NCBI RefSeq assembly: GCF_026343335.1
Contig: NZ_JAPELX010000001.1
Span: 868,001 to 932,000 of the forward strand
From: Streptomyces sp. NBC_00078
GTDB lineage: Bacteria > Actinomycetota > Actinomycetes > Streptomycetales > Streptomycetaceae
Length of the DNA stretch: 64,000 nucleotides
Reading direction: 5' to 3'
Shown: positions 49,492 through 56,993 of the stretch, one piece after another
Numbering within the stretch: the stretch's first letter is position 1
Layout of the letters: each line of letters starts with the position of its first letter
The notes under the pieces: generated by a model
Database searches by the model: none
The model's input: the letters and a program-made list of their open reading frames with translations, nothing else
What the model was told of the DNA's origin: nothing
Position numbers and translations under genes: made by a program

Positions 49492-49526
49492 GGCTGGTCG
49501 GTCACGGGGCCCGTGACCGACCAGCC
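49492..49526 (+). terminator. Terminator after the DUF4232 gene
   Basis: A perfect 14-bp stem (49492-49505 with 49513-49526) and 7-nt loop lie 78 bases beyond the lipoprotein stop. It also lies just 36 bases before a small ORF, which would then need its own promoter or read-through. Confidence 0.75.
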
Positions 49527-49561
49527 CGGACGACCAGCTCGACACGGACAAGGACCAGATC

Positions 49562-49732
49562 ATGACACCCGACTCAGCCGGAAACGATCATCTGCCGGTC
49601 TACGAAAGCCTGCTGCGTGAGCGCGGCGACGTCGTGGCGGAAGCACGCGTGGCGGCCGAGCACATGCAGCACCAGGCGCCGCAGGGGCCGAGCAGTCACG
49701 ACTGGGGTCCGTCGGAGCCCGGTCCCCAGTAA
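49562..49732 (+). CDS. Small acidic protein, 56 residues
   Basis: ATG 49562 with AAGGA 8 bases upstream opens a frame ending at TAA 49732. It reads MTPDSAGNDHLPVYESLLRE, then RGDVVAEARVAAEHMQHQAP and ends GPSSHDWGPSEPGPQ. The central part is a likely amphipathic helix. Codon bias is normal for the genome. The stop is followed by the FAAL/PKS relic. I do not recognise a named family; VYESLLRERGDVVAEAR-type short proteins seem to recur in Streptomyces. Confidence 0.55.
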   Translation: MTPDSAGNDHLPVYESLLRERGDVVAEARVAAEHMQHQAPQGPSSHDWGPSEPGPQ

Positions 49733-49811
49733 GGGGTGGGTCCCGGCCCTCCTCCCCGTAGGCTCAACACCATTGACCTGCAAGGGGATTGCGCCGGAGG
49801 GCAGGAAGACG

Positions 49812-52190
49812 ATGCACGACGGGCTGATCCGGCCGCTGCCGGAGCTGCTGAAGACGCATGCGGAGAGGTCGCCGTCGCACATCGCGTTCGCCGACGACCT
49901 GCGCGCCGTCGGCGGCCCTGCGTGACAGCGACACGGGAGTCTTCGTGGGCGTGATGCACGGCGACTACGCCGGCCGCCTCACCCGGCACGAGCTGGAAGC
50001 CCATCTGGCCCTGGGCTCGACCGGCAGCGTGGCCTCGGGCCGTATCTCGTACGTCCACGGCCTGCGCGGGCCCTCGATCACGATCGACACGGCCTGCTCC
50101 TCCTCTCTGGTGGCACTGCACTGGGCGGCCCAGTCGCTGCGCTCCGGTGATGTCCTGTGCGTCGCCGCCGCTCGTGGCGGCGAGCCCGAACCGGAGTCGC
50201 TTCTGTCCGCCGTGGCCCGGCTGCACGTGCGCGGGGCGCGTGTCGACTGGCCCGCCGTGTTCGCGGGCACCGGTGCCCGGCGGGTGGACCTGCCGACGTA
50301 CGCCTTCCAGCGCCGGCGGTACTGGCTGGACGCGCCGCGCATCCCGGACCCCACGGCGTCCGCGCAGGGGCATCCGCTGCTGGGTCCGGGGTTCGCCGTG
50401 CCCGACACCGACCGCACGGTGTTCTCCGGTCTGCTCTCCCTCGCGGCCCATCCGTGGCTCGCGGACCATGTGGTCGCCGGGCGGGTGCTCGTCCTCGCGA
50501 CGGTGTTCGTGGAGTTGGCCGTTCGGGCGGGCGGCGGGGTCGGCTGCGGCGCGGTCGACGAACTGCTGGTGCTTGCCCCGCTCACCCTGCCTCCGGCAAC
50601 GACCGTACGCCTCCAGGTCGTCCTGGGCGCGGCGGACGAAGCGGGCCGGCGGCCGGTCGACGTCCACGCCCGGCCGGACGAGCCGGATGCCCAGGACGCG
50701 CAGGACGGCTCCTGGATCCGGCACGCCACGGGGCTCGTCGGTCCGGCGCCGGGGCCGACGACACCGCCGGAGACGGTGTGGCCACCGCAGGACGCGACCG
50801 AGATCGACCTCACCGACGCGTACGAAAGCCTCGCGGACACCGGCCCCGCCTACGGGCCGGCCTTTCGTGGCGTGCGGTCACTGTGGCGGCGCGGTGACGA
50901 ACTGTTCACGGAAGTCCGCCTTCCCGAAGGGGAGTCGGTGGGGGCCGACCGCTTCGGGATCCATCCCGCCCTGCTGGACGCGGCACTGCACGCCCCGCTG
51001 CTCACGGACTCCGCGCCCCAATCCGGTGCGATCCGGGTGCCGTTCGCGTGGAACGGTTTCCGCCTGTACACGACGGGCGCGACGGCGGTTCGGGTACGGG
51101 TCGCTCCGGACGGGGCGGACACGGTCGCGGTGACGCTCGAAGACCCGACGGGCCGCCCGGTGGCCAGGGTGGACGCCCTGACCACACGCGAACTCCCCAC
51201 CGTCGCGGACGACTTGGCGGGGCGCGCCCTGTTCCGCCCCGAGTGGACCGCCGTGGCGGGCGAGCATGAAGCGGACACCGCGCGCTGGGAGATCCTGGAC
51301 GACGGACTGGACCTGCGCGATTCGGTCTCCGGCCTGCCCGACTCCGCCCCGCCCGAGCCGGACACCGTCGCCGTCACCGCCGTCGGCCCGGTGACGGACC
51401 CCGATCCCCTCACCGCCGCACACGTACTGACCGACCGGGTGCTCCACATCCTGCAGGACTGGCAGGACGACCCTCGGACGGCGCTCTCGCACCTGGTGGT
51501 CGTCACCCGGAACGCCACCTCGCCGGAGCCGGACCTGGCCGGGGCCACGGTGTGGGGACTGGTGCGCGCGGCCCAGTCGGAGCTGCCCGGACGCATCGTC
51601 CTGGTCGACGTGGACGACCGGCCCGGCTCACTGCGGCGGCTGCCCGCGGCGGTGGCCACCGGTGAGCCTCAACTCGCCATCCGCGCAGGGCGGTTGGCGG
51701 CACCACGGCTGGCCGTCGCCGAGGTGGGAGGCACGGGCGGGGCCTTCCGTTCGGACGGCACCGCACTGGTCACCGGCGGCACCGGTGCGCTGGGAGCGGA
51801 GCTCGCCCGCCACCTCGTCAGGTCGTACGGCGTACGACACCTGCTGCTGACCGGACGCCGCGGGCCGCAGGGGCCGTGCCGGGGAACTGCGGCAGGAACT
51901 GGAGGAGTTGGGCGCCGAGGTGCGGATCGTGGCCTGCGACGCGGGCGACCGGGCCGCGCTGGCCGAGGTGATCAACGGCTGTGAACCCGCGGTGACCGCC
52001 GTGGTGCACGCCGCCGGGGTTCTGGACGACGGCGTGCTGGCGGCACTGACGCCCGAGCGGATGGCCACGGCGCTCCGGCCGAAGGCGGACGCGGCCTGGC
52101 ACCTGCACGAGCTGACCCGGGACCTGGACCTGTCGGCGTTCGTCCTGTTCTCGTCCGTGTCCGGTCTGCTGGGCCGGGCACGGCCGTCCG
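49812..52190 (+). pseudogene. Wreck of a FAAL-type I polyketide synthase
   Basis: ATG 49812 with GGAGG upstream begins a fatty-acyl-AMP-ligase-like start ([20 protein letters not shown]) that stops after 37 residues. A different frame continues with a KS piece including [20 protein letters not shown], then jumps at about 50155 into the end of an AT domain ([15 protein letters not shown]). The remaining KS and nearly all of the AT are deleted. A DH domain follows ([11 protein letters not shown], whose later Pro is replaced; [13 protein letters not shown] kept) and then a KR ([19 protein letters not shown]). Near 51875 the frame shifts to one reading [20 protein letters not shown] up to FVLFSSVSGLLG. 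The KR ends before its catalytic Tyr, and no ACP follows. Not functional. Confidence 0.85.
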
Positions 52191-52247
52191 CGTGTGGCTC
52201 GACTCCCTCCGAGGAGAACGGTGATGGGTTCGTGTTCCGAAGGGTCT

Positions 52248-52278
52248 CTCAAGTGCCCCCGCACCGCTGTCACTTGAG
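52248..52278. terminator. Weak hairpin at the end of the NRPS operon
   Basis: CTCAAGTG (52248-52255) pairs with CACTTGAG (52271-52278) across a 15-nt loop. The right arm overlaps the stop codon of the minus-strand NRPS gene. It separates that operon from the PKS relic on the other strand. The stem is short, so confidence is low. Confidence 0.35.
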
Positions 52279-54984
52279 GGGAACGTGTCCCGCGTCCATG
52301 GCCCTGAGACTCGCCACCGTTGCCCGGACGGTCGGGTGCCGGTACAACTCCCGCAGCCGCAGGGACGGCAGACCGCGGGCACGCAGTGCGGCACCGATGC
52401 GGACGGCGGACAGGGAGTTGCCGCCGAGCTCGAAGAAGTCGTCGTCCGGGGCCACGGGCACGCCCAGCACGTCGCTCCAGATGTCCGTCAGGCTCGCGGT
52501 GAAGTCGTCGGCGGCGGCAGCGGCATCGGCCGGGGCCGTGTCCCGGCCCGAGGGGCGCAGCACGGCGGGCGCGGGAAGCTGCGCCGCGTCGAGTTTGCCG
52601 TTGGCCGTCAGCGGGAGCGTGTCCAGCGCCGTGACGGTGGCAGGGAGCATGTACTCGGGCAGAATGCCGGCGGCCCGCTCGCGGACCCCGGCGGCGTCAC
52701 CACCGGACGACAGGGTCACGTAGGCGTCGATCCTGGCCGTGGCGGCGACCGCCGGGTCGTCGCGGCGCACCAGGACGGCCGCGGTGCGCACGTCGGGGTC
52801 CTCCAGCAGAACGGAGCGGATCTCGTCCAGCTCGATCCGGAAGCCGCGGATCTTCACCTGGCTGTCGATCCGCCCGAGGTGTTCGAGCCGCCCGTCGGGG
52901 CGCAGACGTCCGAGGTCGCCGCTGCGGTACATCGTGCCGCCGGTGAACGGGTCCGGTACGAACCGCCGGCCGGTCAGCTCCTCCTGGCCCAGGTAGCCGA
53001 GCGCCACACCGGCACCGCCGACGCAGATCTCGCCCGCCGCCCCGGGCGGCAGCAGCCGGCCGGCCGGATCCACCACGTAGAGGTGCCAGCCGGGCAGCGC
53101 GCGCCCGACGGAGCGGGTGGCTGCGAGGGCCAGTTTCCGTGTGAGGGTCTGTTCGGTGACATGGACGGTGGTCTCCGTGATGCCGAACATGTTCACCACC
53201 CGGCAGGACCGCTCGGGATGCCGGTCGAACCAGGGCAGCAGCATCCGCGCGTCCAGCGGCTCACCGCCGAAGACCACGAGCCGGACGGACACGCCGGCGT
53301 GGTCGACGTCCAGGAGCTGGGCGAAGGCCGACGGGGTCTGGCTGAGCACGGTGACCTTCTCGGCGACGAGCAGGTCGCGGAAGTGGTCCGGTTCACGGGA
53401 GACGAAGTACGGCACGACGACCAGCCGCCCGCCGGTCAGCAGGCATCCCCAGATCTCCCACACCGAGAAGTCGAAGGCACTGGAGTGGAACCAGGTCCAC
53501 ACGTCCGCCGCTCCGAGCCCGTACTCGTCGCGCGTCGCGTCGACCAGGGCGATCACGTTGCGGTGCGGTACGACGACGCCCTTGGGCCGGCCGGTGGAGC
53601 CGGAGGTGTAGATGGCATAGGCGGCGTCATCGGGTGAGGGGGGAGGAGTGCTCGTGTTCTCCTTTGGCGCCGGCCACCCGCCACTCGGCTCGTCGACCAG
53701 TTCGCCCGGGGTCACCTGCACACAGTCCGGCACGGCCGGGAACTCCGGGAGCCGGGTGATCACAACACCCAGACCCGCGTCCTGTGCCGTGTGGGCGAGC
53801 CGGTCCGCCGGGTAGGCGGGGTCGACGGGCACGTAGGTCGCGCCGGCCTTCAGCACGGCGAGCAGGGTGACGACGAGTTCGGCGGAGCGTTCCAGACACA
53901 CGCCCACCCGATCGCCGGCGCCCACTCCGCGCGCTCGCAGGCCATGTGCCGATCGGGCGGCCCGCTCGTCGAGTTCGCGGTAGGTCAGCCCGGCGTCGCC
54001 GTCGGTCAAAGCGAGGCGGTCCGGCGTCGCCGCCACCATCCGGGCGAACGCCTCAGGCACGCTCAGCGGAGTCGTGGTGAGAGAACGGGGCGGGCGGCCG
54101 AGCGCCGCCGTGTGTGCGCGCTCCGCCTCGTCGAGCAGCTCGACGTCGTCCGGCCGGGTCTGCGGGTGGTGCAGGACCTGCTGGTGTACATGCACGAGGT
54201 GCCGTACGAACCGGGCCGCGATGTCCGGGGAGAAGTGACTGCTCAGGTGGTCGCAACGCAGCCGCCGGCCGCCCGAGTCCCTCAGGACGGACACGGTGAG
54301 CGGGAACGGCGGCGCGAGGCAGGGCACGTACTCCGACTCGCCCTCACCGGCAAGGGCCGTACCGTCAAAGCCGTCGGAGTCGGCGGCCGCGTCGTCGAAG
54401 AGCAGCCCCGTGAGCGCGTGGCCCGTCGCGGCGGAGGGCTTCGACTCGCCGAGCGTGGCGGCCGGTTCGACGGTGAAGCTGCCGTGGCCGGTGCCGATGA
54501 CCGGCGGGGTGTCGGGGTCGTAGCGGCGCAGGGTGACGGCGAGTGCCGTGAGCCAGCTCGCCTCGTCACCCCCGTCCTCCAGGGGGACGACATGGGGGGC
54601 GCCTGGGCCGTCGCCGCCCAGCCCCCAGGCGGGAGCGGGCGCGGCCGGCGACGCCTCGGGAGCCGACGGGGCGTCGTTCGGTGCCACGGACTCCCCGGCT
54701 GCCAGCCGGGCGAGGGCCGTACGGTCCCAGCGCCCGCGCGGGGCGACGACGATCAGGTCCGACCGGCCGTCGGCGTAGCGCAGGAGGACGCTGCGCGGGC
54801 GGTGGCTCGGGCGCGCGAGTTCGGTGGCGCGTCGGCGCTCCGCGAGCGGGTCCCCCGCCGGCACGGTGACGTCCTCGATCCAGAGCCCCGCTCGGCTCGC
54901 GGGGTCCGGGGAGTGGCCCGACCGGACGCGCAGCGCGTGGCAGTGGGTCGCGGGGATGAGGGGATCGGACAGCAACGCGGACAC
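52270..54984 (-). CDS. NRPS: incomplete C domain - A (Thr-like) - PCP, free-standing
   Basis: The protein has 904 residues from GTG 54984 (AAGGAG 8 bases upstream). Residues 1-300 look like parts of a condensation domain without any HHxxxDG motif. The A domain (about 305-800) has [11 protein letters not shown] and FDFSVWEIWG. Reading binding-pocket positions by alignment in memory gives D-F-W-S-V-G-M-V-H-K, eight of ten matching the known Thr code. The PCP (LGGNS, Ser about 857) ends the protein; there is no TE or E domain. It is the last gene of the minus-strand NRPS operon. It may charge a PCP with Thr for transfer to a module lacking its own A domain. Confidence 0.85.
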   Translation of the reverse strand: MSALLSDPLIPATHCHALRVRSGHSPDPASRAGLWIEDVTVPAGDPLAERRRATELARPSHRPRSVLLRYADGRSDLIVVAPRGRWDRTALARLAAGESVAPNDAPSAPEASPAAPAPAWGLGGDGPGAPHVVPLEDGGDEASWLTALAVTLRRYDPDTPPVIGTGHGSFTVEPAATLGESKPSAATGHALTGLLFDDAAADSDGFDGTALAGEGESEYVPCLAPPFPLTVSVLRDSGGRRLRCDHLSSHFSPDIAARFVRHLVHVHQQVLHHPQTRPDDVELLDEAERAHTAALGRPPRSLTTTPLSVPEAFARMVAATPDRLALTDGDAGLTYRELDERAARSAHGLRARGVGAGDRVGVCLERSAELVVTLLAVLKAGATYVPVDPAYPADRLAHTAQDAGLGVVITRLPEFPAVPDCVQVTPGELVDEPSGGWPAPKENTSTPPPSPDDAAYAIYTSGSTGRPKGVVVPHRNVIALVDATRDEYGLGAADVWTWFHSSAFDFSVWEIWGCLLTGGRLVVVPYFVSREPDHFRDLLVAEKVTVLSQTPSAFAQLLDVDHAGVSVRLVVFGGEPLDARMLLPWFDRHPERSCRVVNMFGITETTVHVTEQTLTRKLALAATRSVGRALPGWHLYVVDPAGRLLPPGAAGEICVGGAGVALGYLGQEELTGRRFVPDPFTGGTMYRSGDLGRLRPDGRLEHLGRIDSQVKIRGFRIELDEIRSVLLEDPDVRTAAVLVRRDDPAVAATARIDAYVTLSSGGDAAGVRERAAGILPEYMLPATVTALDTLPLTANGKLDAAQLPAPAVLRPSGRDTAPADAAAAADDFTASLTDIWSDVLGVPVAPDDDFFELGGNSLSAVRIGAALRARGLPSLRLRELYRHPTVRATVASLRAMDAGHVPLK

Positions 54985-54992
54985 GGGCCGTA

Positions 54993-55037
54993 CTCCTTGT
55001 TGTTCTTGTTGCTCTTACTGCTGTTGTTGATCTCGTC
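54993..55037 (-). promoter_or_regulatory. CAA/CAG-rich unstructured leader before the free-standing NRPS gene
   Basis: On the transcribed minus strand this stretch reads as repeated CAACAAC/CAGCAG and AACAAG units immediately before the AAGGAG ribosome site of the NRPS gene. It is nearly free of G/C pairing, in contrast to its surroundings. CA-rich leaders are known to favour ribosome loading. It may help express the gene in the middle of the operon. Confidence 0.4.
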
Positions 55038-55053
55038 GTCCGGGGCGGGGGTC

Positions 55054-55878
55054 TCAGCGGGCGCTGAACCCGCCGTCCACGGTCAGGACCGATCCGGTGA
55101 TCTGCCGGGACTCGTCCGAGGCCAGGAACACGATCGCGGCGGCGACGTCCTCGGGTTCGATCAGCGCGTTCATGGGCTGCGCCTCGACGAAGGTCTTCTC
55201 GTGCTCGTGGACGGGCACCTCCAGCGCCCTCGCGATCTCGGCGAGCATCCTGCCCTCGGCCCACGCGTCGTCGCGCACGGAACCCGGGCAGACCGCGTTC
55301 ACGCGCACCTTCGTCGGCGCGAAGTCGAGCGCGGCGGCTTTGGTGAGACCCACGACGGCGTGCTTGGCTGCGACATAACCGGCGAAGTGCCGGTAGCCGA
55401 CGAGCCCGGCGGTGGAGGCGACGTTGACGATGCTGCCGGCGCGCCGGGCGCTCATCGCCCCGCCGACCTCGCGGATCACCCGCCAGGCCCCGGAGAGGTC
55501 CACGTCGATCATCAGGAACCACTCGTCCTCTCCGATCTCGTGCACCGGTTTGCCCGAGGGTGCGGCGATGCCCGCGTTGTTGACGGCGACGTCGATCCGG
55601 CCGAACCGGTCCTCGGCGCGCGTCACCGCCTCCCGTATGCCACGGCTGTCGCGGATGTCGGCCACCGCGGTGAGGACGGCCGCGCCGGTGTCCCGGCACA
55701 GCGCGGCGGTGTGCTCCAACTGCCCCACGGTGCCCAGCGGGTAGGGCACGCCCGGCAGGTCGGCGCAGATGTCCAGCAGGGTGAGGTCCGCGCCCTCGGC
55801 CGCGCAGGCGACGGCGGCTGCTCTGCCGAGTCCGCGGGCGGCGCCGGTGATGAGGACCGACTTGCCTTGCAGCCGCAT
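55054..55878 (-). CDS. SDR oxidoreductase, mycofactocin-coupled-like, in the NRPS operon
   Basis: The protein has 274 residues from ATG 55878 (GGGAG 8 bases upstream). It begins LQGKSVLITGAARGLGRAAA, then TLLDICADLPGVPYPLGTVG, a long insertion after beta-2 typical of the mycofactocin-coupled/carveol-dehydrogenase type. VAVNNAGIAAPSG, the catalytic Ser in VNVASTAGLVGY with HFAGYVAAKHAVVG (Y-x-x-x-K), and ITGSVLTVDGGFSAR follow. In the related ramoplanin and enduracidin loci an SDR lies between the type II TE and the Thr A-PCP genes, as here. It may adjust an oxidised residue or lipid; this is inference. Confidence 0.85.
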   Translation of the reverse strand: MRLQGKSVLITGAARGLGRAAAVACAAEGADLTLLDICADLPGVPYPLGTVGQLEHTAALCRDTGAAVLTAVADIRDSRGIREAVTRAEDRFGRIDVAVNNAGIAAPSGKPVHEIGEDEWFLMIDVDLSGAWRVIREVGGAMSARRAGSIVNVASTAGLVGYRHFAGYVAAKHAVVGLTKAAALDFAPTKVRVNAVCPGSVRDDAWAEGRMLAEIARALEVPVHEHEKTFVEAQPMNALIEPEDVAAAIVFLASDESRQITGSVLTVDGGFSAR

Positions 55879-55949
55879 CGGGTAACTCCCTGGAAGTCGT
55901 GACGGGGGTGAGTCGAGGAGTGAGGGGGGCGAAAGGGGGCGTGGGACGG

Positions 55950-56678
55950 CTAGCGCGCCTTCGAGGCGATCAGGCGGACCAGGGCGGGTGCGGACTCGGT
56001 GAGATACATGTGGCCGCCGGGGATCTCGACGTGCTCGAAGTCGCGGCCGCACGCCTTGTTCCAGGACGCGGCGTCGTCATGGCCGACCAGTGCGTCGTCC
56101 TCGCCCCGGACGACCGTCACCGGCGCGTCCAGCGGAAGCAGGGTGCTCGGTACGTAGGCCTCGTGCATCTCGACGTCCGCGCGCAGGGTGGGCAGGAGCA
56201 TCTCGCGCATCTCCGGGTCGTCGAGCGCGGGATGGCTGTAGCCCGCGAACTCGCCGACGCGGGCGAGGAAGTCGTCGTCGGACAGGCCGGTGGCCCGCCG
56301 TTCACGGCCCTGGCCGGGGTGCGGCGACCCGCTGACGAACAGGTGGACGAGCTCGACACCGGGCTCGGCGGCCAGGCGGTGGGCCAGTTCGTAGGCAAGT
56401 ACGGCACCGAGGCTGTGTCCGAAGAGGGACACCCTGTGGTCGCCGTCGCCGAGCTTTTCCCGCAGCTGGGGCAGGAGTCCGTCGACGGCCGCGTGCACGT
56501 CCCGGTAGGGCTCCTCGTCGATCAGCCTTTCCCGGCCGGGCAGTTGGAGCGGCACGATCTCCAGCGCGTCCCCGGCCAGGGCGGTCCATGGCCGGTAGAA
56601 CGAGGCGCCCGCTCCGGCGTACGGGAGGCACACCAGCTTGGTCGTGGCGGTCGGGTCGGTCGTGTCATCCGTGGGCAT
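55950..56678 (-). CDS. Type II thioesterase of the NRPS cluster
   Basis: The protein has 242 residues. The family start LVCLPYAGAGASFYRPWTAL, oxyanion/PGRE segment PLQLPGRERLIDEEPYRD, nucleophile elbow SLFGHSLGAVLAYELA (Ser about 90), catalytic Asp in RGEDDALVGHDDA and His in IPGGHMYLTESAP are all intact. Stand-alone TEs of this type remove wrong or stalled acyl groups from carrier proteins. It lies between MbtH and the SDR in the operon. Confidence 0.92.
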   Translation of the reverse strand: MPTDDTTDPTATTKLVCLPYAGAGASFYRPWTALAGDALEIVPLQLPGRERLIDEEPYRDVHAAVDGLLPQLREKLGDGDHRVSLFGHSLGAVLAYELAHRLAAEPGVELVHLFVSGSPHPGQGRERRATGLSDDDFLARVGEFAGYSHPALDDPEMREMLLPTLRADVEMHEAYVPSTLLPLDAPVTVVRGEDDALVGHDDAASWNKACGRDFEHVEIPGGHMYLTESAPALVRLIASKAR

Positions 56679-56735
56679 GGCTGCCGGTCTCTCCTTGCGG
56701 GGTGGTCGTTGGGGGTGGGCCTACCGGTCCGGGGT

Positions 56736-56948
56736 CTACTCGCCCATGGCCTTGATCAGGCTCTTGGGGCGCATGTCGGTCCAGTGCTCGTCGACGTAGT
56801 CCACGCAGGACCGGCGGCTCGCACTGCCGTGAACGGCGGTCCAGCCCGCGGGGACCTCGGCGAAGGCGGGCCACAGGGAGTGCTGGCCCTCGTCGTTCAC
56901 CAGGACCAGGTGCTCGATGCTGTCGTCGTCGAAGGGGTTGGTGGTCAT
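56736..56948 (-). CDS. MbtH-like protein
   Basis: The protein has 70 residues from ATG 56948, with AAGGA 8 bases upstream. The three conserved Trp are present: [19 protein letters not shown] and [17 protein letters not shown], with [10 protein letters not shown] the usual signature. MbtH proteins bind A domains and are needed for their folding and activity. It lies just after the terminal NRPS gene and may serve both A domains of this region. Confidence 0.95.
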   Translation of the reverse strand: MTTNPFDDDSIEHLVLVNDEGQHSLWPAFAEVPAGWTAVHGSASRRSCVDYVDEHWTDMRPKSLIKAMGE

Positions 56949-56993
56949 CGCGATTCCTTCCGTGGTGGGGGCGTTGCGTCCGGCGCTTTCGGA

